Virus record (IMG/VR): IMGVR_UViG_3300006874_000163
Span: 1 to 22,150 of that record
Direction: 5' to 3' (one strand)
Length of the DNA: 22,150 nucleotides
DNA from: a virus
Shown here: in pieces, positions 1 to 5,240 of the stretch
Layout: every line of letters begins with the position of its first letter
Position numbering within the stretch: position 1 is the first letter of the stretch
Notes under the pieces: model-generated
The model's database searches: none
Seen by the model: only the letters and a program-made list of their open reading frames with translations
What the model was told of the DNA's origin: nothing
Position numbers and translations under genes: made by a program

Positions 1-64
1 ACAAATAGTAAGCCGCTTATATAGGCAAATGGGAAAATGTGTAATCAGATCCATATAAACTCCT

Positions 65-72
65 TACATTTG
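65..72 (+). promoter_or_regulatory. Possible Bacteroidota -7 element upstream of the first gene
   Basis: TACATTTG matches the Bacteroidota sigma-A -7 consensus TAnnTTTG and lies 88 nt before the ATG at 161. No clear TTG -33 element is found 17-23 nt upstream, so the match may be chance in AT-rich DNA. Bases 1-160 hold no other feature that I can support. Confidence 0.25.
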
Positions 73-160
73 TCAATCAGATAGGGGGAAATAAATGGGG
101 GATGGGTTGGTAGTTAGAAAGAATATTCATATATTTAGATGTAATTAATTAGTAAAAGAT

Positions 161-451
161 ATGAAGTATTCAGTAAAAGTAAAGAAAGCCAGTACCCTCC
201 TTAAAGCTATTAACGGCCTATCAGATGGAGAGTCTGTTAGTATTGTATATAAAGGCGATACATATGCCATAAGAGCCTATAAGGACTTTAAAGATGGAAT
301 AACATATAGTGTCTGGGATAAAGGCTTTAGAGGTATGAATGTTAGTAAGGTTGGTAAGACCTCTTTGGCGCTATATTCATATGATATGATGAGTCAACGT
401 ACCACCTATAGGCTAGACCTTACCCAATGCACCATGCTCCTTCCGGAATAA
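161..451 (+). CDS. Hypothetical phage protein, 96 aa
   Basis: This small, basic, soluble protein is not one I recognise. It has no signal peptide or membrane segment. The alternation of hydrophobic and polar residues (for example ESVSIVYKGDTYAIRAY, residues 24-40) suggests a mostly beta fold. The ATG follows an A-rich leader (AGTAAAAGAT) that fits SD-independent initiation in Bacteroidota. It is the first plus-strand gene of the accessory region and faces a minus-strand pair that ends at 621, so the two units converge across 452-620. I assign no function. Confidence 0.6.
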   Translation: MKYSVKVKKASTLLKAINGLSDGESVSIVYKGDTYAIRAYKDFKDGITYSVWDKGFRGMNVSKVGKTSLALYSYDMMSQRTTYRLDLTQCTMLLPE

Positions 452-620
452 ATTTGATGGTGGGGTGGTGTCAATTTTACATCACTCTGCTGTCACCTTG
501 CCATAACACTGCCGGTATTGTTCCCTACAGGGCTCGTAAGGTGCTCGGGTGCGCTTTACCTAAGAATCTATATCTGCTAATTTTTCGGTATATAGTAATA
601 TATATTTATATATGTATATA
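452..620. other. Convergent intergenic region, locally GC-rich and structured
   Basis: This 169-nt gap separates a plus-strand gene (ending 451) from a minus-strand gene pair (ending 621). About half of bases 481-570 are G or C, well above the surrounding DNA. It contains the hairpin listed at 536-559. No convincing protein was found on either strand. The expected job is transcription termination from both sides. An unannotated small RNA is the alternative. Confidence 0.4.
536..559 (+). terminator. 9-bp RNA hairpin between convergent genes, possible terminator
   Basis: GTAAGGTGC (536-544) pairs with GCGCTTTAC (551-559) across a 6-nt loop, giving nine pairs of which two are G-U. The wobble pairs become A-C mismatches on the other strand, so the stem is best formed by plus-strand RNA. 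No U-tract follows directly, so it is not a textbook intrinsic terminator. Confidence 0.35.
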
Positions 621-734
621 TTATTTAGATTTACCACACCTACCACATATATCTAACCATCCGGCATTTAATGCCCCACATGTACAGTTCCATGATAGTT
701 TAGTCCATTCTTTAATACGGTCCTTCTCTTCCAT
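621..734 (-). CDS. Zinc-finger microprotein, 37 aa (RanBP2-like spacing)
   Basis: A very short gene starts at 734 and stops at 621. The C-terminal half reads WNCTCGALN...CGRCG, placing cysteines at 17, 19, 30 and 33 with W15 and N23. The spacing W-x-C, then C-x3-N-x6-C-x2-C, follows the RanBP2-type zinc-finger pattern, except that the first pair is C-x-C instead of C-x2-4-C. A single structural zinc is the expected ligand; what it binds (RNA, protein, RNA polymerase) is unknown. The start lies inside the end of the upstream membrane-protein gene (22-nt overlap), so the two are probably co-transcribed and translationally coupled. The ordered cysteines and the overlap argue that it is real despite its size. 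Confidence 0.6.
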   Translation of the reverse strand: MEEKDRIKEWTKLSWNCTCGALNAGWLDICGRCGKSK

Positions 735-909
735 ACATTAGATATAAAAGTATCAGTCCTATAGCCGTACTTATAAGCCATCTATTATTTATCTTACTCC
801 TCATATCTGGGGTTATATTGTGTCCTCTAATAATAATATCTTTCACTATATGGAAAGTAACCATTACTATGATGAAAACTACGGCGGTAATTATGAAGCT
901 TTGACTCAT
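712..909 (-). CDS. Small two-helix membrane protein, 65 aa
   Basis: Two hydrophobic segments are visible, at about residues 5-22 (IITAVVFIIVMVTFHIV) and 44-60 (WLISTAIGLILLYLMYG). A polar, mainly basic loop of some 20 residues joins them. This predicts an inner-membrane hairpin with both ends on the same side. The family is not recognised. It overlaps the start of the downstream zinc-finger gene by 22 nt. On the minus strand a TATAAATA element (1001-994) lies 85 nt before its ATG and could be its late promoter. Small phage membrane hairpins often act in lysis, lysis inhibition or superinfection control, but nothing here selects among these. Confidence 0.6.
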   Translation of the reverse strand: MSQSFIITAVVFIIVMVTFHIVKDIIIRGHNITPDMRSKINNRWLISTAIGLILLYLMYGREGPY

Positions 910-993
910 ACTTTAATATAAGAACTTTTTGTCATTTATACAAGAATACCCGGGGAAATTTTGCGGGAAAATTTTTGTGCTACAGGGGGATAC

Positions 994-1001
994 TATTTAT
1001 A
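994..1001. promoter_or_regulatory. TATTTATA / TATAAATA element in a divergent intergenic region
   Basis: TATTTATA on the plus strand ends 12 nt before the ATG at 1014. Read on the minus strand it is TATAAATA, the exact T4 late-promoter -10 element, 85 nt before the minus-strand gene starting at 909. It could serve either direction. The extended string TATTTATATTAAA recurs before the gene at 16743. Confidence 0.4.
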
Positions 1002-1013
1002 TTAAAAATTTAT

Positions 1014-1697
1014 ATGAACGGCACTGTATGGGCGTTTGGAGATAGTTTTACAAGAGGTTGTTGTGTAGGTGGACCAATAGATGGTAATTACTTAGAACAA
1101 CCTTATGTAAAAATCATAGCCGAAAAATTACAAATGAAATGTAATAATAAAGCTAGAGAAATAATGACCTTCACAGATATATTCGCGACCATAACAAAAC
1201 ATCTACAGTACATTAAAAAAGGAGATATAGTTATAGCAGGTCCTACTTCTCTTTTCCGTATTATGTACCCCACAGACTATGAGTATGTACAAGATTACCA
1301 CGGTACAGAAGATACAGGTGAAGAATCTCTTACAGGTCTCAACCTACCTAGTATTGAATCAGCAGCACATTTTATAAATGCTAAAAATGTAGATAGAAAG
1401 AAACTTAAGATGTTTTTAATAGATTGGTGGGAAAATATAGTTCAACCTAATGAAGATGCTTTTAATAAGTTTTATAGTGATTACTATACTAATTGGTGTA
1501 GCTACTTTACCTCTATAGGTGTTCCGTTTTATTGGTGGGATAACGTATGGGTTCATCACCGTACTAAACTAAGATGTAAATGTGGACATTGGAATCAAGA
1601 GTATCATTTTGAATTTGCAAATATTTTACTTACATTTATGAAAGATAATCCTTACGGTAAACTACCTAACCCGGCCCAGCCAATTATACAATTATAA
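1014..1697 (+). CDS. SGNH/GDSL hydrolase-like protein 1, atypical active site
   Basis: The N terminus VWAFGDSFTRG carries the block I GDS motif with Ser11, as in SGNH esterases/lipases. A strand and turn IVIAGPTSLFR (72-82) corresponds to the block III region of phage-type SGNH proteins. The C-terminal histidine region is CKCGHWNQEYH (188-198), with H192 aligning to the catalytic His of the second SGNH protein downstream. The usual Asp two residues before it is Cys190 here, and the block II Gly/Asn is not obvious. The protein may therefore be a weakened or repurposed hydrolase; C188, C190, H192 and H198 could bind a metal. I start at 1014 rather than at an in-frame ATG at 975, because the fold begins there and the upstream 13 residues are unlike the family. 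Its end overlaps the end of the opposite-strand gene by 6 nt. The substrate is unknown. Confidence 0.7.
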   Translation: MNGTVWAFGDSFTRGCCVGGPIDGNYLEQPYVKIIAEKLQMKCNNKAREIMTFTDIFATITKHLQYIKKGDIVIAGPTSLFRIMYPTDYEYVQDYHGTEDTGEESLTGLNLPSIESAAHFINAKNVDRKKLKMFLIDWWENIVQPNEDAFNKFYSDYYTNWCSYFTSIGVPFYWWDNVWVHHRTKLRCKCGHWNQEYHFEFANILLTFMKDNPYGKLPNPAQPIIQL

Positions 1698-2126
1698 AAG
1701 AAGGTGTTTGTGTTTAGTCGAACCAAATACAGTTAAAGATATCCGCGTGCCTCTTTGTATTTTAGGAAGACCATGTAAGTCAAAACACCCTATAACTCCT
1801 TCTTCAAACTCCTTACCTTCTACCATTAGTTTAGTATTACAATCAGAAGGTTGTAACTCACTTATAAATGCCCACTTACGGCTATATCTACTATCTATAT
1901 GTTCATAGAAAAAATCTCCTTCTTCCCATGTATGTATATGGTACATATCATAAGTAGCTTCTGTATCTATATTAGGAAAAGAGTAAATATAGTCTCTTAA
2001 TTCCTTATGAAAAGGAACTCTACTAATCTCTATGTTAGTAAACTTATAACTTCTATCTGACCAGCTGTATGCTTCTTGTTCGGTATCTCTATTACCTATA
2101 AACCAATCTTTATACTCTTGTTTCAT
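1692..2126 (-). CDS. 2-oxoglutarate/Fe(II)-dependent oxygenase-like protein, 144 aa
   Basis: The second half carries the facial-triad pattern of 2OG-Fe(II) oxygenases: H76-x-D78 in FFYEHIDSR, then H118 in CFDLHGLP, with R128 exactly ten residues later in GTRISLTVF, where the 2-oxoglutarate carboxylate is normally held. The protein is a minimal double-stranded beta helix with about 60 N-terminal residues before the core. Members hydroxylate or demethylate proteins, nucleic acids or small molecules; the substrate cannot be read from sequence. Related small oxygenases are common in marine T4-like phages. It stands alone on the minus strand between the two SGNH genes, with its 3' end overlapping SGNH 1 by 6 nt. 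A minus-strand TATAAATA (2222-2215) lies 89 nt before its start. Confidence 0.7.
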   Translation of the reverse strand: MKQEYKDWFIGNRDTEQEAYSWSDRSYKFTNIEISRVPFHKELRDYIYSFPNIDTEATYDMYHIHTWEEGDFFYEHIDSRYSRKWAFISELQPSDCNTKLMVEGKEFEEGVIGCFDLHGLPKIQRGTRISLTVFGSTKHKHLLL

Positions 2127-2214
2127 TTTACATTAAGAACGCTTCTCTCTATACAAGATACGATTTTTCTTTCTATCTTTCAACTAACTTTATGATGAAC
2201 TTCCTAATTTGGGG

Positions 2215-2222
2215 TATTTATA
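2215..2222. promoter_or_regulatory. TATTTATA / TATAAATA element in a divergent intergenic region
   Basis: TATTTATA on the plus strand ends 4 nt before the ATG at 2227. On the minus strand it reads TATAAATA, 89 nt upstream of the oxygenase gene. Its plus-strand position is too close to the ATG to leave a normal leader. It is therefore either a promoter for the minus gene, a promoter for a leaderless mRNA, or part of the translation-initiation region. Confidence 0.35.
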
Positions 2223-2226
2223 AAAG

Positions 2227-2658
2227 ATGAACAAGCTTGACCCACATACATTATTTTCTATCTTCGAACAAGGAGATGAAGAAATCTATAAAGAGCACGG
2301 TTTAGAGAGTAATCTTAAAAACCCATTTGTGCTTATAGGTATGGTAATAAGAGGTATAGAGAATTACCAAATGATGGATATGATGTATATGAAGCAATAC
2401 CCTCAAGAATATAAAAACGTAAGAGCGATAACCAGATACAAATACTACAATAGGTTATACAGCTATCTTACTAGGATAAAAAGTGATAGACTAGATAGTA
2501 AATTCACAATAGGAGATTCTTTTGATTTAGATAGTGTAAAAAATGCTCTTGATCATTTAAGGGTATATTACGAAAAATTAGAAGAATACGAAAAGTGTGC
2601 TGTCATAAAAAAATTTTTAGACTTCACTTATTTACAAAATAGAAAAGTTTTAATATGA
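2227..2658 (+). CDS. Hypothetical helical protein with UVR-like C-terminal motif, 143 aa
   Basis: The protein is predicted to be almost entirely alpha-helical and rich in Tyr, Lys and Glu, without a signal peptide. Near the C terminus, LEEYEKCAVIKKFLD (118-132) resembles the UVR helical hairpin of UvrB/UvrC (YEKAA-x-IRD-like). That motif mediates protein-protein contacts and recurs in unrelated phage proteins. I do not recognise the rest. Its stop overlaps the ATG of the second SGNH gene (ATGA), so the two are translationally coupled and may work together. The ATG at 2227 follows AAAAG and a TATTTATA element. Confidence 0.6.
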   Translation: MNKLDPHTLFSIFEQGDEEIYKEHGLESNLKNPFVLIGMVIRGIENYQMMDMMYMKQYPQEYKNVRAITRYKYYNRLYSYLTRIKSDRLDSKFTIGDSFDLDSVKNALDHLRVYYEKLEEYEKCAVIKKFLDFTYLQNRKVLI

Positions 2659-3455
2659 TAAATACTTTATGGGTATTTGGGGATAGCTTTAGCGTACCCC
2701 TTGGGATTATACCATATACTTCAAGAAGAGGTATATTTAGATCTGACTTGTTTGATAATCAACAAAGAGACTCTGCTTGGTATAATCAAATAAAAAAAGA
2801 AGTAGGAGTAAAAGAAATAAAAAATACCTCTCTCCCTGGAGCTAATAATAATGAGATACTGACTTACTTAATAGATAAGTTACCATTTTTTGAACAAGGC
2901 GACCAAGTCATTATAGGTTTAACCGGTTGTGGCCGAGTTGAACATACATGGGATAATGTCCCAAATCAAAATGCTTTCCAGACCTTTTCGTCCCAAGTAT
3001 GGGTTACTATGACTTACGATATACCTAGATTAAAAGAACTCCAGGGTAAAGACTTTCACAAACAATCAGGCTACCTAGTAGATGAGATAAATAATCAACA
3101 TCTTTATTCTAGTAGGTATATGCACTACCAACACTACCCTATCTTAAAACTAGCACTTTACATCTATAATTTTTTATGTAAAGATGTAATAGTGTGGCAC
3201 CCGATCCTTTGGAGGGAATACGAAAATATTACTACTTACACAAAAGGTAGGTATACTGACAATCATTGGTCCCCTAACGGTAATATAGAATTTAGTAAAA
3301 CAATAATACCATTGGTTGGAAAAGGGTTTAAAGTCTTGAAAAGCAAACAAGGGTGCGACGGAATTAAGTACCTGAAGCATGAATATTACATACATAAGGG
3401 GGATAAACCGCGGGCAAACTCTCGCGTTTCGCGCGGCGGTAAAAATCTTTTATAA
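2655..3455 (+). CDS. SGNH/GDSL hydrolase-like protein 2
   Basis: The N terminus LWVFGDSFSVPLG has block I GDS with Ser11. Block II appears as NTSLPGANNNEIL (57-69), with the oxyanion Gly/Asn. VIIGLTGCGRVE (85-96) fits the block III region, and TDNHWSPNG (201-209) supplies Asp202 and His204 of the triad. All catalytic positions are therefore present, unlike its paralogue at 1014, and a carboxylester hydrolase (for example a glycan deacetylase) is plausible. The substrate and location are unknown; no signal peptide is seen. The fold should end near residue 222. The remaining ~44 residues are basic and are encoded by an unusually GC-rich stretch with inverted repeats, so they may be a late addition. 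Confidence 0.75.
   Translation: MINTLWVFGDSFSVPLGIIPYTSRRGIFRSDLFDNQQRDSAWYNQIKKEVGVKEIKNTSLPGANNNEILTYLIDKLPFFEQGDQVIIGLTGCGRVEHTWDNVPNQNAFQTFSSQVWVTMTYDIPRLKELQGKDFHKQSGYLVDEINNQHLYSSRYMHYQHYPILKLALYIYNFLCKDVIVWHPILWREYENITTYTKGRYTDNHWSPNGNIEFSKTIIPLVGKGFKVLKSKQGCDGIKYLKHEYYIHKGDKPRANSRVSRGGKNLL
3407..3440 (+). other. GC-rich inverted repeat at the 3' end of the SGNH 2 gene
   Basis: ACCGC (3407-3411) pairs with GCGGT (3436-3440). Inside lie imperfect stems including CGCG-TTT-CGCG. The block is followed by AAAAATCTTTT. It is strikingly GC-rich against an AT-rich genome and lies inside the last codons of the gene, just before the promoter of the next gene. It may act as an attenuator or insulating terminator. 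Confidence 0.35.
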
Positions 3456-3461
3456 AAACGC

Positions 3462-3492
3462 TTGTCTCCTTGACTTTTTTTTCTTATATTTG
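3462..3492 (+). promoter_or_regulatory. Bacteroidota-type sigma-A promoter for the lipoprotein gene
   Basis: TTG at 3462-3464 and TATATTTG at 3485-3492 are separated by 20 nt, matching the Bacteroidota consensus (TTG, about 19-21 nt, TAnnTTTG). A start site a few bases downstream gives a leader of roughly 10-13 nt before the ATG at 3510. This is the only promoter of this type with both elements that I found, and it implies expression by unmodified host RNA polymerase. Confidence 0.55.
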
Positions 3493-3509
3493 AGTATAAA
3501 ATCAAGGTT

Positions 3510-4073
3510 ATGTTATTTATATTTATTAAAGGTTTATTCATTGGTGCAATATACGGAACAATATCGTATATCTTATACTTTAACACTAAAAGATTTCTAT
3601 TATTAGTTTCTAGCTTAGTACTATTAACTTCCTGTACTAAAGAAGAAGTAAGTACACCTACTTGTATTAATAATGACTGCTCTGCTCAATTATCGATCCC
3701 GGGTCAGCTTGATGTAAATGGATTTTACCATATAGATTTAGATTGGACAGGTGATCATTATCCTCGATTTAGTATTGATATAGATGCTACTATTACCGAT
3801 CCTTGGTATTGGTATAACGGTATACCTTCTGTTCAAGCTAACTTTTATACAGAGGATACTTGGCAGTTTAATCATGATATTCTCCCAGTAGTACAAGGAG
3901 CTAGAGTATATCTTAGAAAATATTCCGAAGAAAGAGCTTCAGGTAAACGTATAGTTGGCCCTTTTCCCCCGGAAATGGAAGGAGATACTATAGAAATCTC
4001 ATCAAGAATATGGTGGGAAGCCGGCATGGCTACTAAGTATAAAGACTTTTCTATAAAATTTATTGTAGAATAG
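3510..4073 (+). CDS. Predicted surface-exposed lipoprotein, 187 aa (moron candidate)
   Basis: Residues 26-42 (TKRFLLLVSSLVLLTSC) form a lipoprotein signal peptide: basic n-region, hydrophobic core and lipobox L-T-S-C, with C42 as the lipidated cysteine. The next residues, T-K-E-E, contain K-(D/E)2, the export signal that sends Bacteroidota lipoproteins to the cell surface. The mature domain (~145 residues) looks beta-rich with many aromatic residues; its family is not recognised. Two extra cysteines (C52, C57) could form a disulfide. An additional hydrophobic segment (1-24) precedes the signal, but no later in-frame ATG offers a shorter start. The gene has its own host-type promoter and neighbours no functional partner. 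Phage lipoproteins of this kind typically block superinfection by binding receptors or injection machinery; that role is inferred here. Confidence 0.7.
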   Translation: MLFIFIKGLFIGAIYGTISYILYFNTKRFLLLVSSLVLLTSCTKEEVSTPTCINNDCSAQLSIPGQLDVNGFYHIDLDWTGDHYPRFSIDIDATITDPWYWYNGIPSVQANFYTEDTWQFNHDILPVVQGARVYLRKYSEERASGKRIVGPFPPEMEGDTIEISSRIWWEAGMATKYKDFSIKFIVE

Positions 4074-4074
4074 T

Positions 4075-4095
4075 TGATTCTTTGAAAAAAAATCA
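4075..4095 (+). terminator. AT-rich hairpin after the lipoprotein gene, weak terminator candidate
   Basis: TGATT (4075-4079) and AATCA (4091-4095) form the base of a stem that continues as TTT/AAA after one mismatch. It begins two bases after the lipoprotein stop codon. The stem lacks G-C pairs and a U-tract, so its strength is doubtful. Confidence 0.2.
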
Positions 4096-4156
4096 TTATC
4101 TTAATTTATATTATATATAAAAGTATATAGAAATATAAAAAAATAATATATAAGTA

Positions 4157-4174
4157 TATAAATATATATAAATA
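4157..4174 (+). promoter_or_regulatory. Tandem T4-type late promoter elements (TATAAATA x2)
   Basis: TATAAATA occurs at 4157-4164 and again at 4167-4174, in register ten bases apart, 21-31 nt before the ATG at 4195. This is the T4 late -10 element recognised by gp55, and a gp55-like gene lies downstream in the same operon. The whole 4096-4194 leader is almost pure A/T, which raises the chance of coincidental matches. Even so, two exact copies directly before the structural operon are a credible late promoter. Confidence 0.5.
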
Positions 4175-4194
4175 ACTAATAAAATTAATCTAAT

Positions 4195-4929
4195 ATGTCA
4201 TTATCGGCCGAAAAAATACAAAAAAACTACGAAAAGCACCTTAAGATTATAGACACTTACATAGGAGATCGTAAAGATTCTATTAAAGAGATGATCTCTC
4301 ACATGGAAGATACTTACGTAATGGCTCCTGCTAGTGGTAAAACTTGGTACCATAGTGCTTTTCCCGGTGGCTATGTTGATCATGTTAATAGAGTTGTGGA
4401 ATATGCGGTGAAGCAGTCAAGGTTATATCAAGAGATGGGTGGAACAATAGATTACACCGAAGAAGAACTAGTCTTTGCCGCATTATTTCACGATTTAGGT
4501 AAGATGGGTGATGGAGATCGTCCAAACTATATACCTCAAACAGATAAATGGCGTCAAGATAAGCTATCAGAAATGTATACTTTTAACCCTGATCTTGATT
4601 TTATGTTAATTCCAGACAGGTCGTTGTTTATTTTACAGAAATTTGGTATAAAAGTTAGTCAGAAAGAGTTTTTAGCTATTAGATGTCATGATGGTGTGTT
4701 CGATGACGCTAATAAAGCATACTTTTTTAGTCATGTCGAGTCATCTAGACAAAAAACCTCTATTATCTCAGTACTTCACAGTGCAGACTTCTTAGCCTCT
4801 AAGGTAGAATACGATATGTGGAAGAGAAATGGTGGATCCTCTACTCCAAAAACACAGAAAACAGGTTCTTCCACCGGAAAACGTGTAAATTCTTCGGAAG
4901 GTCTTACTAATATGTTAAAAAACCTTTAA
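4195..4929 (+). CDS. HD-domain metal-dependent phosphohydrolase, 244 aa
   Basis: The H...HD...H...D signature is visible: H63 (GYVDHVNRV), H99-D100 in AALFHDLGKMGDGD, H165 in IRCHDG and D198 in LHSADFLASKVEYD. The HD superfamily hydrolyses phosphoesters of nucleotides or nucleic acids with bound metal ions; here the substrate could be (d)NTPs, an alarmone or an oligonucleotide signal. The C-terminal ~35 residues are Ser/Thr/Lys-rich and probably disordered. It is the first gene after the tandem late promoter, three bases before a small membrane-protein gene and upstream of the late sigma factor, so it is expressed with virion genes. No sequence feature ties it to the particle itself. Confidence 0.8.
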   Translation: MSLSAEKIQKNYEKHLKIIDTYIGDRKDSIKEMISHMEDTYVMAPASGKTWYHSAFPGGYVDHVNRVVEYAVKQSRLYQEMGGTIDYTEEELVFAALFHDLGKMGDGDRPNYIPQTDKWRQDKLSEMYTFNPDLDFMLIPDRSLFILQKFGIKVSQKEFLAIRCHDGVFDDANKAYFFSHVESSRQKTSIISVLHSADFLASKVEYDMWKRNGGSSTPKTQKTGSSTGKRVNSSEGLTNMLKNL

Positions 4930-4931
4930 TA

Positions 4932-5240
4932 ATGTTAATATATCAAATTATTTCCGGAATATTAGTTGTTATTCTTATTATTTTTATTTATATTCTTAGA
5001 AACCTACTTAAAAAAGTAGAAAAATACGAGGATGTTGTACAAGACCAGGTGCGATATCTACAAAATATATCAAACGCCGTAGGCGAAGGTCAAAAGCACC
5101 TACAGAACCTTGACGAGAAAGGGGTCTTCCAGTCAGATGATGAGGTCGGTTATTTTTTTGAACAAATGAAATACGTACAAGACGAGCTAAACCGATACAT
5201 GCTCCCCGAAAATTATGGCAAGGAAGAAATCCAAAGCTAA
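4932..5240 (+). CDS. Small membrane-anchored coiled-coil protein, 102 aa
   Basis: Residues 4-25 (YQIISGILVVILIIFIYILRN) are one hydrophobic helix. A Lys/Glu/Gln-rich region (28-95) follows, with heptad-like spacing expected to form a cytoplasmic coiled coil. There is no lipobox and no cleavage site. The family is not recognised. Its 3' end overlaps the start of the sigma-factor gene by 26 nt, implying coupled expression. Possible roles include tethering a phage process to the membrane or spanin/holin-like work, but none is supported by a specific motif. Confidence 0.65.
   Translation: MLIYQIISGILVVILIIFIYILRNLLKKVEKYEDVVQDQVRYLQNISNAVGEGQKHLQNLDEKGVFQSDDEVGYFFEQMKYVQDELNRYMLPENYGKEEIQS

Noticed and set aside
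481-570. Possible tRNA in the GC-rich gap
   Set aside because: No T-loop consensus (GTTCRANYC) or cloverleaf could be assembled on either strand; only a single strong hairpin is present.
427-741. Plus-strand open frame of 104 codons
   Set aside because: It lies antisense to the zinc-finger and membrane-protein genes, overlaps the end of the 96-residue gene, and has low-complexity Tyr/Ile and His/Pro stretches typical of chance frames.
3379-3606. Plus- and minus-strand open frames across 3379-3606
   Set aside because: They span the end of SGNH 2, the promoter and the lipoprotein signal region; no domain or plausible start supports them.
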